Source of the DNA: Artemisia argyi
Taxonomy: Eukaryota > Streptophyta > Magnoliopsida > Asterales > Asteraceae
Direction of reading: 5' to 3'
DNA: 64,000 nt
NCBI GenBank assembly: GCA_030686995.1
Contig: CM060680.1
Coordinates: 77,946,616 to 78,010,615 of the forward strand
Below the pieces are notes generated by a model, which searched no databases, was not told the DNA's origin, and worked only from the letters and a program-made list of their open reading frames with translations. Positions 1-10,880 of the stretch are shown one piece after another. The translations under genes were made by a program, and so were the position numbers. Position 1 is the stretch's first letter, and the number at the start of each line of letters is the position of its first letter.

Positions 1-760
1 ACTTGTCTGTGGATGATATGCCGTAGAAAGACGATGTGTGACACCATATTTGAGCATAACTTTTGCGAATTGGTCATTACAGAAATGGGTCCCACGATCA
101 CTTATAATAGCACGAGGTGCACCAAATCGGGCGAAGAGACTTTTGAGAAATTTAACTACAACTCGGGCGTCATTGGTGGGTAGCGCCTTCGCTTCAACCC
201 ATTTAGATAAGTAATCGACGGCCACGAGAATATATTTGTTACCACGAGAAGATGGGAATGGACCCATGAAATCGATACCCCAGACGTCAAAAATTTCACA
301 GACTTGGATAGCATTTTGAGGCATCTCGTCTTTCTGAGAAATTTTTCCTTGACGCTGGCAAGAATCACATGATTTCACCAACTCATGGGCATCCCGGTAA
401 ATCGTCGGCCAATAGAAGCCGGAATCAAATACTTTCTTAGCGGTGAAGTTGGCACCATGATGTCCCCCCGTGGGTCCATTGTGGCATGCCATAAGAATTT
501 CAGCGGCCTCTTTGCCGTGAACGCACCGCCGGATCACTTGATCCGCACAAATCTTAAACAAGTAGGGGTCGTCCCAGAAATAATGCTTAACATCTTTGAA
601 GAATTTCTTCTTTTGCTGGAACGACATCCCTTTACGGATAAAATTCCCCGCATGGTAATTCGCAAAGTCGGCAAACCATGGGGTACTAGAATCACAATGT
701 GATAAACTCCCAAGTGTCTCGAGAGGAAATGTTTTGTTAATTTCCTTTTTCTCGAAAACA
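1..760 (-). pseudogene. Integrase domain of the Athila element (partial)
   Basis: The integrase inserts retrotransposon cDNA into the genome. Minus-strand frames show the zinc-binding end ([11 protein letters not shown]) and then the catalytic core, with GIDFMGPFP carrying the first catalytic Asp and ISDRGTHFC carrying the second. The third catalytic residue (Glu) lies beyond the left edge. The frame is interrupted near 370-530 and must be followed across more than one reading frame, so it is a decayed copy. It continues directly from the RNase H part of the same polyprotein. Assignment is by recognisable motifs only. Confidence 0.85.
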
Positions 761-1445
761 CTTTGATGGGGATTCTCTAAACGTAAAAGGTGATCTGCAG
801 CAAGGTTCTCAGCTCCCTTTTTGTCTCGAATTTCAACATTGAATTCTTGAAGGAGTAGAACCCACCGCATCAAACGTGGCTTAGCATCTTGCTTTGCCAT
901 TAGGTATTTGAGAGCCGAATGATCCGTATACACTATGCATTTCTTCAAAAGCAAATAAGGTCGAAACTTCTTAAAATCGTAAATGACGGCTAACATTTCT
1001 TTCTCAATAGTCGTATAATGGTATTGAGCGTTGGTCATGGTTTTACTAGCATAGTGTATCGGCTGAAAATGTTTAGACTTGCGTTGCCCCAGGACTGCAC
1101 CAATAGCATAATCGCTTACATCGCACATTAGCTCGAAGGGCAAGTCCCAATCGGGGGCAACTAAGATAGGAGCCTCCGTTAACTTTTTTGTAAGAATATT
1201 AAATGCTTCGATGCATTCATTTGAGAAGATAAATGGGGCATCTTTTTCAAGCAAATCTTGGATGAAACGTCGGTAAAAGCCGGCATGACCGAGAAAACTT
1301 CTAATTCCTTTAACGGTGGTGGGATGAGGTAATTTTGCAATCACATCGACTTTAGCTCTATCGACCTCAATCCCGGATTTCGATATCTTATGGCCTAGGA
1401 CAATGCCCTCTTTAACCATGAAATGGCACTTCTCCCAATTTAGTA
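761..1445 (-). pseudogene. RNase H domain and RT connection of the Athila element
   Basis: RNase H degrades the RNA template during reverse transcription. On the minus strand the stretch shows the motifs expected after an Athila [20 protein letters not shown], then [18 protein letters not shown] with the first catalytic Asp, then [13 protein letters not shown]. It is in a different frame from the RT block upstream because of a short deletion near 1445 (see the RT entry). No single long ORF covers it from a start codon; I identified it by reading the frame through. Confidence 0.75.
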
Positions 1446-2434
1446 CCAAGTTGGGAGAGGCAAGAAGTAAAAGAATCTCCATAAACTGAGAAATCATCCA
1501 TGAAAACTTCCATGGTTTTCTCAATCATATCCGAGAATATAGACATCATACACCTTTGGAACGTGCCTGGAGCATTGCATAAGCCGAAAGGCATACGACG
1601 ATAGGCAAACGTTCCGTAAGGGCAAGTAAACGTAGTCTTTTCCTGGTCCGGAGGGTCAATCGGTATTTGAAAGTAACCGGAAAATCCATCAAGAAAACAA
1701 TAGAACTCATTTCCCGCTAGGCGTTCTAGCATTTGATCTATAAATGGAAGTGGGAAATGGTCCTTACGAGTCGCATCATTCAATTTTCGATAGTCAATAC
1801 ACACTCTCCATCCGGTAACAAGACGTGTCGGAATCAATTCGTTGTCTTCATTTGTCACGACGGTCATTCCACCTTTCTTCGGTACGCAGTGGACCGGGCT
1901 AACCCATGAGCTATCCGAGATTGGATAAATCATTCCGGCATCGAGGAGTTTGATAACTTCCTTTTTGATAACCTCATGAATTTTTGGGTTAACCCGTCGT
2001 TGTTGTTGAACGGACGGTTTGTAATTGTCTTCAAGTAAAATCTTATGCGTGCAAAAACGAGGGTCGATACCCTTGATATCGGAAATTTGCCAAGCGATGG
2101 CACGTTTATGCTTCTTGAGCACATCTAAGAGACAGTTCTTCTCCTCATCTTTAAGTTCTTTTGAAATAATGACGGGTAGTTTATCGGTTCCTTCTAAAAA
2201 TGCATATTCGAGATGAGGAGGCAAATCCTTGAGCTCGGGCTCCGGAGGATTCTCAGTAGACGGCTTAACTTCTTTAACATCGGCCATTTTAAGGTCCATC
2301 GGAGGGAGGGACGGGTTTGGGTCTTCATTTAACATTTTTTCAATCAAAAGAACATCCCCCTCCGGGTCACAATCGGAATGATCAATTTCCGGTGAAATCG
2401 AATCATTAGCAAGAAAGGCCTCGATCTCTTCCAA
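1412..2434 (-). pseudogene. Reverse transcriptase domain of the Athila element
   Basis: A 340-codon open frame holds the RT fingers and palm: SWVSPVHCVPKKGG, RVCIDYRKLNDATRKDHFPL with the first catalytic Asp, FSGYFQIPIDP, and the active site FMDDFSVYG. The N-terminal part (DLPPHLEYAFLEG, KHKRAIAWQISDIKGI) is the usual linker between protease and RT. After SFTSCLSQL the frame jumps to bases that should encode the NWEKCHF segment one frame away. The intervening stretch normally present in this family is missing, so a small deletion plus frameshift near 1445 disconnects RT from RNase H. The start overlaps the protease frame by about 90 bases in another frame, a second lesion. Confidence 0.9.
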
Positions 2435-3405
2435 GATGAAATCACTTCCCTCAAACGGAGTAAGGGAGGGGAAGGATCGAAAATAATCGGTTCAGAAGAA
2501 GGAGTGGGATTGCCACTCGAAGCATTTTCAGTAAAACCAAGTAACTCTTGAGCATACTCCTCCGTAACTTCGTCAATAACGTCGACTCGGTTAACGGAAT
2601 ATTTGTCATAATCGGAGGAGTACCTCGTGGTTTGATCCAAATTAAACATTACGGCTTCGGTACCAATGCGTAGGGTAATTTCTTCATCGTAAACATCAAT
2701 TAACGCATGGCCGGTCCTTAGGAAACCTCTCCCGAGAATGAGGGGTACCCGCGGATCAGCATCAAAATCAACGACGACAAAATCAGCAGGGAAATTAAGT
2801 TTTCCCACATTGACGAAGACATCCTCGGCTATTCCCATCGGGCGGTAAGTAGTTCGGTCGGCAAGCTCGAGGGTCATACAAGTCGGAGTTAAATCGGGTA
2901 AAGACAACTTTTTCCAAATGGATAATGGCATTAGGTTAATGCTAGCACCAAGATCGGCCAAGGCGAAACATTGAACCATCCCAGGAAAATTACACAGAAT
3001 GAGAAATCGGCCGGGGTCTTCAAGCTTTTCGGGGAGCTTTTTAAGAATAACCGCCGAGCAATTTTCATTCATTTGGGTTCGTGACATTTCAAACAATTTT
3101 TCTTTGTTATTCAAAAGACCTTTTAACATTGAAGCAAATCTAGGCATCAAAAGTATAGCATCCGCGAGAGTTATGTCAAAATGTAGTTCTTGAAAAACCT
3201 GATAAAACTTTTCCATCTGGTTTTTATTTCTCTCACGGTTCTTTTGTTCATTTAAGCGTGACGGATAAGGCAATTTTGTTTTGACAAAAATTTCTTTTTC
3301 AGCTTCGTGAACAATTTTATCTTTTCCTTTTGACGTTGGGACCACCGGAGGCTGGATGTTTTCGGTCCTTCCATTATCAGTAGGAATTCCCGTATCCGTT
3401 GTCAC
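2344..3405 (-). pseudogene. Retroviral-type aspartic protease and gag-pro linker of the Athila element
   Basis: A 353-codon frame. The protease cleaves the gag-pol polyprotein. The active-site signature ADLGASINLMPLSIW is visible at about residues 150-165, and the flap and C-terminal Ile-Leu-Gly-Arg (PLILGRGFLRTG) follow at about residues 223-234, as in Athila proteases. The N-terminal 120 residues contain the conserved LPYPSRLNEQKN segment that precedes the protease in this clade. The frame differs from those of the gag above and the RT below, so the copy is frameshifted at both ends. Confidence 0.85.
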
Positions 3406-4888
3406 CTCGGTTTCACGGGTGACTTCCTTAGGAGACGAAGAAGAAGGGGTAGTCGGAGCGTTGGTCCATCGTATGAAACACCACTTCTAGTCGTGATCGC
3501 TTTTGCATCACCCCTTGGGTTAGCAATTGTGTTGCTCGGAAGAGAACCAGACGTCGATGATTGATTCATTTGAAGAAAACTACTCATCATTTGCTTAAGC
3601 TCATTCGTTTGTCGAGTCATGGTTGCGTCGATCTCTTTCTTAAGTTCAACTCTCATGTTGTTGATTTGATTTTGCATAGCTCGAATGTTAACATCGTTTG
3701 TTTTCATATAATTAGCAAGCTCAGGAGAAGATTGTACTTGTTGTGGTGTTTGATAAACTTGTTGGGGTGGAGGAACTTGATAATTTTGAGCTTGGTTGAA
3801 ATTGGTTCCACGGTTTTGATTGTAACCTTGGTTTTGATAACCTTGGTTATTTTGAGGATAACGGTTTTGATGAGTTTGCACGGGTGGAAACCCAGGTGGC
3901 CCTATTTGGTTATTTTGAGAACGAAAACCTTGGTTTTTATTGTAGTTTACGGCAGCTATGTTAGCATTATAAACTTGGCCATCGATGGCTTGAAAATCAT
4001 AATACGGATGGGGTCCACCACAAATCACACATTTTTCATTAACGGCTTTAACGGGCTCAGGTTTTTGGTTCTACAACTTAAACTCTTTCATCATACAACG
4101 GATAGCATCGGTAAGTTCGGCCAATTCCGATGATTAGACCGACAAAGAAGAAGAAGGAGTAAAAGAAGTCACTTTCGAAACATTCGGTTTGTTACGAGAA
4201 GTCGGAACCTTAGATTTGTTCTCGATGATCGATAAAATATCCCTGGGCGTACAATTCAAGATATTGCCACCGGCGGCTGCGTTTAAAGAATCTTGATCGT
4301 TTTGAGTCAAAGCGTTATAAAACGTGTCGATTTGGTGTAATTCGGAGAAACCGTGGTGAGGACATTTTCGAAGAAGATCCTTAAAACGTTCCCATGCCTC
4401 ACCAAAGTTCTCATCAAAACGTTGTTGAAAATTAGTTATATCATTCTTAAGATTAGTCGTTTTGGATGGAGGAAAGAAATGATTAACAAATTTTGAGACG
4501 AGTTCTTCCCATGTATGGATTGAACGAGGGGGTTCTTTTTCAAGCCAAATTCGGGCTGTACCCTCAAGTGAAAATGGGAATAACATCAATTTAATAGCAT
4601 CGTGAGGGACATCCTTAAATTGCATGGTCGAAGTTAACTTATTAAACCATCAGATGTGTGCGTGAGGATCGTCCCTTTCAAAACCGTGAAATTGGCTTGA
4701 TGTGACAAGTTGAATCAATCCAGTTTTAAGTTCAAAATTATCGGAAAGTATATGTGGTAAAACGATTGCATCTCCATATCCCTCGGTGGGACACTGGAGT
4801 AATTCTTGCATAGTACGTTGATCGGCCATCTCGGTGATGGGTGTTTTAACAAGAGTACGTAACTCGGGTACGTAAGCTTGTTAACGAC
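3402..4888 (-). pseudogene. Gag (capsid and nucleocapsid) of the Athila element
   Basis: Gag coats the element RNA. Two main blocks are seen. 4625-4134 encodes the capsid-like region (DVPHDAIKLMLFPFSLEG, WEELVSKFVNHFFPPSK, AWERFKDLLRKCPHHGF, FYNALTQNDQDSLNAAAGG). 4028-3402 encodes a Gln/Asn-rich tail starting with a zinc-knuckle-like CVICGGPHPYYD whose expected final Cys is Phe. A stop separates them near 4134, and the N-terminal part (4888-4626) is in frame only after a further stop. The Asn/Gln-rich region at about 3700-3950 is low-complexity. The product is clearly recognisable but not intact. Confidence 0.85.
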
Positions 4889-5460
4889 GTCTACGATAGT
4901 GTTGGTTCGGTATGGTCAGAGAATTATTGATTAATCTCGACCGTGAACGTGTGATCATACACTAAATAGAAACCAAAGTAAAAAGAAAAAGGAAAACAAA
5001 TTTGAAGAGAAAATCTTTTTGTATTTTTATTTTTATAAAGCAAAATTTAAAAACTTAAACTTTTGTTTTTTTCTTTTTCAAACGTTACGTTAATTGTAAA
5101 CCGTTTCCTTTAAATCTACTCGCGATGGAACGGGAGAGAAGAGTGTTTCTCTCTTCAGCTTGCAATTTAATGTCAAAGCTTACCGTATTTTCCGCTTATT
5201 CGGTTGTAGAATTCAAAGTAATCCGATTAGCAACTAATTTCACGCATTGTTATATTGGGAAGCTTATTTTGTTTACAACGCCCTCCCTTCCACGGGAGAG
5301 TCGAGGCTGTAATTTTATTATTTTTTTGGTATTTTTTAAAACACTTTAGGAAAAGTGTTTTTGATTTTTCAATTTTTTTGGTTTTTATAGAAAATATATA
5401 CAAGGAAGGTTTTCAAAACACAATTTCGAAAAACGAAAACGAAAAATTCACTTCAACCTT
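4889..5460 (-). other. Untranslated leader of the Athila element
   Basis: These 570 bases lie between the primer-binding site and the first recognisable gag codons. The sequence is A/T-rich with no long open frame on the minus strand. Short ORFs on the plus strand here are chance shadows. The region is expected to be the 5' leader and packaging area. Confidence 0.5.
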
Positions 5461-5477
5461 CCCCGGCAGCGACGCCA
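5461..5477 (-). other. Primer-binding site (tRNA-Asp type) of the Athila element
   Basis: The minus strand reads TGGCGTCGCTGCCGGGG four bases inside the LTR end. This matches, with a few changes, the 3' end complement of plant tRNA-Asp used by Athila elements. The same site type recurs at 35812 in another element. Confidence 0.8.
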
Positions 5478-7743
5478 AAATTGATTCGTGAAAATCAAGT
5501 TATATATTATAGTACAAGTATTACTCAAGAGATCCGCAAAGAAATACGGATAATCCGAGGTCGAAGTCCGTGTGAAGGGTGAATGGAATTCTTAATTTCC
5601 GATTTGTGAAACGTGTCGTGAAAGTGGTAAAAAGTGATTTTGATGAGATTATACTAATGAAATAGCAAATGAAGCACAAATAATCACTTAAGCACGTATT
5701 TCAAGTAAAAAACGTAACGAAAAATCAAAAACGTAACGAAAAATCAAAAACGTAAGCTTAAACGCGAATTAAACGTAAACGTACGAAATAAAACGCGAAT
5801 TTTAAGCTACACTACTCCTACGGACTTAAAAATAATTTTGAAAAATTAAAAATGATAAAAGAAAATTTTGAGAAAAAGAAAAATATTTTTTTACTTTTTA
5901 ATTAATTTTTATGAATTAAAAACTAATTAACTAAAAAAAATAAAAAGAAAATGCAAATAAAGTGAGAAAAATGAAAAATAAATTTTGAAAATTATAAAAT
6001 AACTAAAAAGTAATTTTAAAACTGAAAACTATTTTTTTTTGGCTTTTTATGTAATTTTTAGGAATTAAAAACTATTAAATCTAATTAAAATTTTAAATTA
6101 AATTCAAAATAAATGGGAAAAATGCAAAATAAATTTCTAAAATTCTAAAATAAATGAAAATAAATTTCTAAAATATTTATGGATTTTTCTTGTCTTTTTC
6201 TGATTTTTTTGGAATTTTTGGTAATTAAAAAGTATTAAAAATTGAATAAAAATGAAAATAAAATAAGAAAAATAGCAAATCAACTTGGAAAAATATGAAA
6301 AATTTAGGGAAATTCTAAAATATTATTCTAAACTAAAGAAAAATTTGAAAACTTAAAAATAAGCTGTGGAACTACTGTTTGGCTTAAAACTGTTTAAAAT
6401 GAAGTGCTTATTTATAAGCACTTTGACCAAATCTGACCCCAAACTTTGTCAAATGTATTTAGTACTCAAGTAAGCTCAGATAAACAGATTTTGGACCAGA
6501 TTATACTCAGGAACTCAGATGTGGTTACAAATAGTTACAATAAGCCAAAATGATATAAGCACTTAAGCAAACAGTTAAGCAATTGATATAAACTTAATGA
6601 AAACAACAACTAGAGACACAAAGTGACTGGTATTAATCACAAAACTCAGATTACAAACACTAAACCTTTGTTGCAGCCCTATTCTAAAACAGAACCTATG
6701 TCTGAAACACCCAACAAGTCAGACCCAATAAGCTGCTCAAATAAGCTCAGGGATGTAAGATTATCGGGGCAAAATACCTTCTAACCAGCTAAGAACTCAA
6801 ATAAACCAAGAAAACCAATTCCCAAACTAATTTGATAGCCTAACAGTCCCTGGAAAGTGTGTCAAAAATCTGAGGTGCAGGGGAGTAAACAGGTTAAACA
6901 ACCAACTTTGAGCTCAAATATAGATAAGCAAATGATGTCCAATAAGCAAAATTCTTGGTGTTCTAGATTCACAAGCTAGTAAATTACCAAGAACATCAAT
7001 CCAAACCTATTTCCAAGCTGTATAGAATCCTACAAGTGCCTCACAAGTTTATGCCAAATCTGTTGTTCTAAGTATTTTGACTTTTTTTTTATTGCAAATG
7101 AACTTTGACTAAATTGAACTTTGGTTGATCTAATCTTAGTGAATATGATGTAATAAGCTAATATGCACCTAGATAATACTTACTTACATACTTAAGCAAC
7201 TAATTGATGATAAAATGCAACTAACTAAACCTATATACTAACTGTTATAATGAATTGAAGCTAAATTGACTTTTTAAGTAATTAACCTACAGTTCTATCC
7301 TTGACTAAACCTTATATGTGACCTGAGATACGAATTAAAACAACCACCACCTCTGAAACTTCCTAAATGACAGCAAACCAGCTTTATCCAAACACCCTCT
7401 AAATGTTTGTTTCAACTTTTTTATGGCTTCTAAGTCCTCAAATCAAATACAAGCACTAATTTAGCTTTAATTCTGATCCACAACTTCAATATGAACTCAG
7501 AAAAACAGATGCCAAACACAATGAACACAGAGACACAGATCTGAGATGCTATAGCAGATTTGAAACAGAAACTCTCCAAATAACTTTAATAATAATGAGC
7601 AATGAGAAATTAAACTAAAACAGAATACTAATATGGTGCACCTACTCTATTGAAACAGAAACAAGCAATAAACAAGCTACACTACTTGATTAGTCTACTA
7701 ATGCAATTCAAGTAAAGATAAATGAACAACTTACAAACTCAAT

Positions 7744-7798
7744 TCCCCCTCTGTAGAACAGAGGGGGATTCACTAAGCTTGCCTGTCTTTTGACAGGC
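7744..7798. repeat. Two adjacent strong hairpins in the Athila LTR
   Basis: The first is an 11-bp perfect stem (arms TCCCCCTCTGT and its complement, loop AGA) at 7744-7768. The second is a 7-bp perfect stem GCCTGTC/GACAGGC with loop TTTT at 7781-7798. They stand out in an otherwise A/T-rich stretch. Confidence 0.9.
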
Positions 7799-8288
7799 CA
7801 AGTGACTCCTCTTGGCTGCCTTGATTCCACAAATAAGCACAACTTATCTTAAATAAGCTCAGTATGTTGACTATGTTTGACTTTTGATATTAATGAAAGG
7901 AAATGACTGAATAAGCTCACAAAAGCTATAGACAAGTTTATATGAACTGAATTAAAACAGAAATAGCTATAATGAAGCTTAACTTGTAAAATTCAAACTA
8001 TTTTTTATTTTTTAATTTTTTTTTATTATTATTATTTTTATATAAGTATAACAGAAACTAAAATGAGATGTTTAAACAAGCTTAACTAATACTGATTTAA
8101 AACTAAAAGACAACAATAATAAGCAACAATAAAATTTAATTGAAAGACAATAAGCTGTGAGAACACTAAAATTATATTAAATTTAAAAATTCATTACAAT
8201 ACTTAAAAAGGAAAATACAATGACTTTAAAACTAAACAAATGATGAAACCCTAAAAAATTACACACCAATCTCTGTGACTGAAGAGGG

Positions 8289-8296
8289 TATATATA
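8289..8296 (-). promoter_or_regulatory. Probable TATA box of the Athila LTR
   Basis: TATATATA on the minus strand lies about 1 kb inside the LTR start, in the position expected of a U3 core promoter. No transcript evidence is available here. Confidence 0.5.
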
Positions 8297-8470
8297 CTTG
8301 AGGCATGAGGTCTGTGTGAAGGTTCTAGCAATCCAGTTCAGCAATCCTCGTGAATTTGTTTTAGTTTGGACGAATATGAGCCCTCAGATGCGCCTTGGTC
8401 CCCAATCTTGTGATTATAGCCGTTTGATCATGATACACCCAATCATTTGCACGCACATTCACGCGGATAG

Positions 8471-8496
8471 CTGACATGGCAGGCCTGCCATGTCAG
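8471..8496. repeat. Perfect 26-bp palindrome in the LTR U3
   Basis: The half-site CTGACATGGCAGG is followed immediately by its exact reverse complement with no spacer. It lies about 180 bp upstream of the LTR TATA box on the minus strand. Confidence 0.95.
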
Positions 8497-9268
8497 GGTT
8501 CCTCTAGAAGCTCATGTATAATGACGCCATTGCCCTTAATTGCTGTGAAAAGGGTTTTACTCACGTGAATAGTAAATTAGGGTTCATCCCTTTCTGGGTA
8601 ATTTAGAATTTAGGGGGCGGGTAAATGTTTGGGGGTATTTTTATTTGTATATTGACCGGGTTTGGTTGGTTTGACCAGGGATGGAAGGTTGGGTCGGGTA
8701 TAAGGGTTTTATAAGTTTGGGCTTTTAATGCTTGTGGGCTTGGCTAATAGTTTTGGGTTTATAATAGTTTGGATCCGGTTGTGAATGTTTTAAGGTTTTA
8801 GGATTAGTATTTATCCAAGGATCAAACTTGTAATTTATAAAACATAGGGACTAAATCTGTAATTTATCCAAAGTTTCTCCCAAGGGTATTTCTTGGCAAA
8901 TTCTGAATATTGGAGGATTGACTTTGACTTTACTTCAAAATTTACTCAAGGGACCATTTTTGTAAATTCTTGAAAATGCAGGGACTGAAGTTGCCAAACT
9001 TTCAAACTTTGTCCAAGGACTAAATATGTAACTTTGTGATTCTCTGAAGACTTCTTATGGCATTTTGAGCTTTCCTTTATCATTTTGCTTCCCCGGCTCT
9101 GGCTTTTGACCTTTTTCCAATCTCGTGCTCGTTTTTGTCGGTTTTGGGGTTTGTTTTTGTTCATTTTTTACATATTCGTACCTGCACATACACAAATACA
9201 AAAACATACATTCTATTGGCATATTTGGTTAGTATTTGGTGTATTTGGTCTGATTTAAGGCTAAAAAA

Positions 9269-9290
9269 GATGTGTGAAAAAGCACACATC
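9269..9290. repeat. Terminal hairpin at the LTR edge
   Basis: GATGTGTG (9269-9276) and CACACATC (9283-9290) form an 8-bp perfect stem with a 6-base loop. It ends one base inside the LTR terminus. Confidence 0.85.
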
Positions 9291-10251
9291 AAGTAGCGAC
9301 ACTGGGAGTAGAAACAACACGAGGACTGACCACGGTATTAGGACAATGGTCCTGGGTATGCCCAAAAATCTTACATGAAGTACACCTGGGAGGCCTCCAT
9401 TCATACTCGACTCGGATAGTTTCCTTAGTAAACCCATCCCCTATAAGAGAGGGGACACCAATAGTAATAACCTCTACGAGCTCAGCCTTAGAACAAACCT
9501 CGATTAAGCACCGAGCAAAACTACTTCTACCCCAAGAATCCTTACACATAGAGCTAGTGTACGAATCAAGCATTGTATTTGGATTGGCATCCACATAGAG
9601 TGGTTGAAAACATTAACTCACCATTGTATTTGGATTGGCATCCACATCTACACCATTGGGCGTTGGATCTTTGACACTATCTCCAGAATTAGAAGTAGTA
9701 GCATTAGCCTTCCTTTCAATCTCGTAAGCCTCAAACAAGCCATACATAGCGTCATGCACATATGAACGAGTATCACTATCCAAATTAGACCATTTTGGAT
9801 ATTTTCCGGCTTCAATCTCCTTAAGGAATAAATCAATATCCAAAGAAGATTTCAGCGAGACCCCAAACACCAATTCAATAAAATCATGCTTACTTTTGAT
9901 AGAGTTCAAAGGAGACACATGTGTTACTGTCGAGGCATTGGTCAACCCATCGTTAGGATTGCTAGGAGGAGCATTAGCATTAACCTTATTCGCATCAAGA
10001 AACTTTTGAAACGACTCACGTTGTGAAGCGTCATTACTGCCCGCGTTAGAGGAAATTTTAACACCATCACATTGAGGCAGGTTTGCATCAATTAAAACTG
10101 TATCAACAGTTGCAGGAGGGTTACTAGTGACGGTAGGTGTACTAGTATCCTTCATGGTAGCATGTCTTCGAGACTTATTATTTTTCCTCATAGTCACATT
10201 CGACAACAATATAGTATTCTCCTCTCCCGTACCCACTTTCTCCATAATCAA
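9289..10251 (-). pseudogene. LINE-like ORF1 / DUF4283-type zinc-knuckle protein, truncated by the Athila insertion
   Basis: The minus strand encodes an N-terminal part from 10251 (SKHDFIELVFGVSLKS, WSNLDSDTRSYVHDAMYGLF) and, in a second block from about 9594, the end of a DUF4283-like domain (YTSSMCKDSWGRSSFARC, IRVEYEWRPPRC). A zinc knuckle C-x2-C-x4-H-x4-C (CTSCKIFGHTQDHC) follows. Such proteins bind nucleic acid and are ORF1 of plant non-LTR elements. About 100 residues expected between the blocks are missing, and a 26-bp direct duplication sits at the junction (9571-9596 and 9622-9647). The frame ends at a TGA supplied by the first bases of the Athila LTR. The first block starts with ATG. 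Confidence 0.75.
9571..9647. repeat. 26-bp exact direct repeat, period 51
   Basis: The 26 bases at 9571-9596, beginning CATTGTATTTGG, recur exactly at 9622-9647 with 25 bases between them. The repeat lies at the junction of the two LINE-like ORF blocks and looks like a deletion or repair scar. Confidence 0.9.
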
Positions 10252-10880
10252 CTAAAAAGAAAACAAGAAAAACCCTAAGAAAACCAACAATCGCAAAAAG
10301 AAAACCAGAAGAACTACGTCTATCTTCAAACCGATGGCCTCAACAAATTCAAGGCATGATTTAAATACCCATGGAGATCAACCGACTTCCATAATGTAGA
10401 AACAGCAGCAAATTGATTCAACAGTAAACAGAAACCCTAAGCAAGGGTTTCGTATATAATTGAGAGCACAACAGCAGGAATCGAGTAACCAAAGAAAATA
10501 CTGATCGCTAACAGAAAAGTATAATAGAATCGATTTGAAACCAAACCCTAACAATCACAATAACAATCGCAATATATAAGGGATTCCAGAACCGACCTAA
10601 ATATTAAAACCAACTAGAACTGCGATCACGTTTAATGCCGACTAAAAAAAACCCTAAACAATCGAATGGACCAAAAAACCCTAAGAACAATGAATTACTT
10701 CAGCGGAGATGATTAAGGTAAATGATTACTCACTACAATAAACAAATCGTAGAAGAAAAAACACTGGAAGGATCAGATTGGATGCGTTTGAGTATAGTTA
10801 GGGTTTTATTTTTTAGTCGCCACTATTTTTTGTTCGCCAAAGGTTGGCCCAAAGGACAAGAGTCGGCTTCCTGTATACTG
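10252..10880 (-). promoter_or_regulatory. 5' region of the LINE-like ORF with several telo-box-like motifs
   Basis: No gene is seen here. On the plus strand ACCCTAA or its complement appears at about 10435, 10545, 10650, 10678 and 10798. AAACCCTAA (telo-box) motifs are common in 5' regions of plant housekeeping genes, so this may be the element's internal promoter and 5' UTR. That role is inferred; only the motifs are seen. Confidence 0.35.

Larger units (their letters stand above)
1..9291 (-). mobile_element. Athila-type Ty3/gypsy retrotransposon, 5' LTR plus gag-pro-RT-RNaseH-integrase, cut by window edge
   Basis: Read on the minus strand from the right, the order is LTR (9291-5482), tRNA-type primer-binding site, leader, gag, aspartic protease, reverse transcriptase, RNase H and integrase running off the left edge. 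The gag context around HTWEELVSKF and the tripeptide-rich AAAGGN segment, plus the FMDDFSVYG form of the RT active site, are what I know from Athila elements. The LTR ends TGAT...ATCA read on either strand. Every coding block is broken by frameshifts or stops, so the copy is not autonomous. The 3' LTR lies outside the window, so the target duplication cannot be confirmed; the five bases right of the LTR are AGTAG. Confidence 0.9.
5482..9291 (-). repeat. 5' LTR of the Athila element (3.8 kb)
   Basis: The boundaries are set by the primer-binding site on one side and the break into the LINE-like ORF on the other. The termini are TGAT and ATCA. The LTR is very A/T-rich and full of the words AATAAGC/GCTTATT. 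It carries a TATA box at 8289-8296, two adjacent hairpins at 7744-7798, a perfect 26-bp palindrome at 8471-8496 and a terminal hairpin at 9269-9290. If transcription starts near 8255 on the minus strand, U3 is about 1 kb and R-U5 about 2.8 kb. Related LTR-like repeats lie at about 22953-26801 and 41117-45593. Confidence 0.8.

Noticed and set aside
5125..5491. Plus-strand open frames opposite the Athila leader
   Set aside because: A/T-rich chance frames across the leader and primer-binding site.
7744..7798. Bacterial-type terminator reading of the double hairpin
   Set aside because: No U-run follows, and it lies within a plant LTR; kept only as a structural observation.
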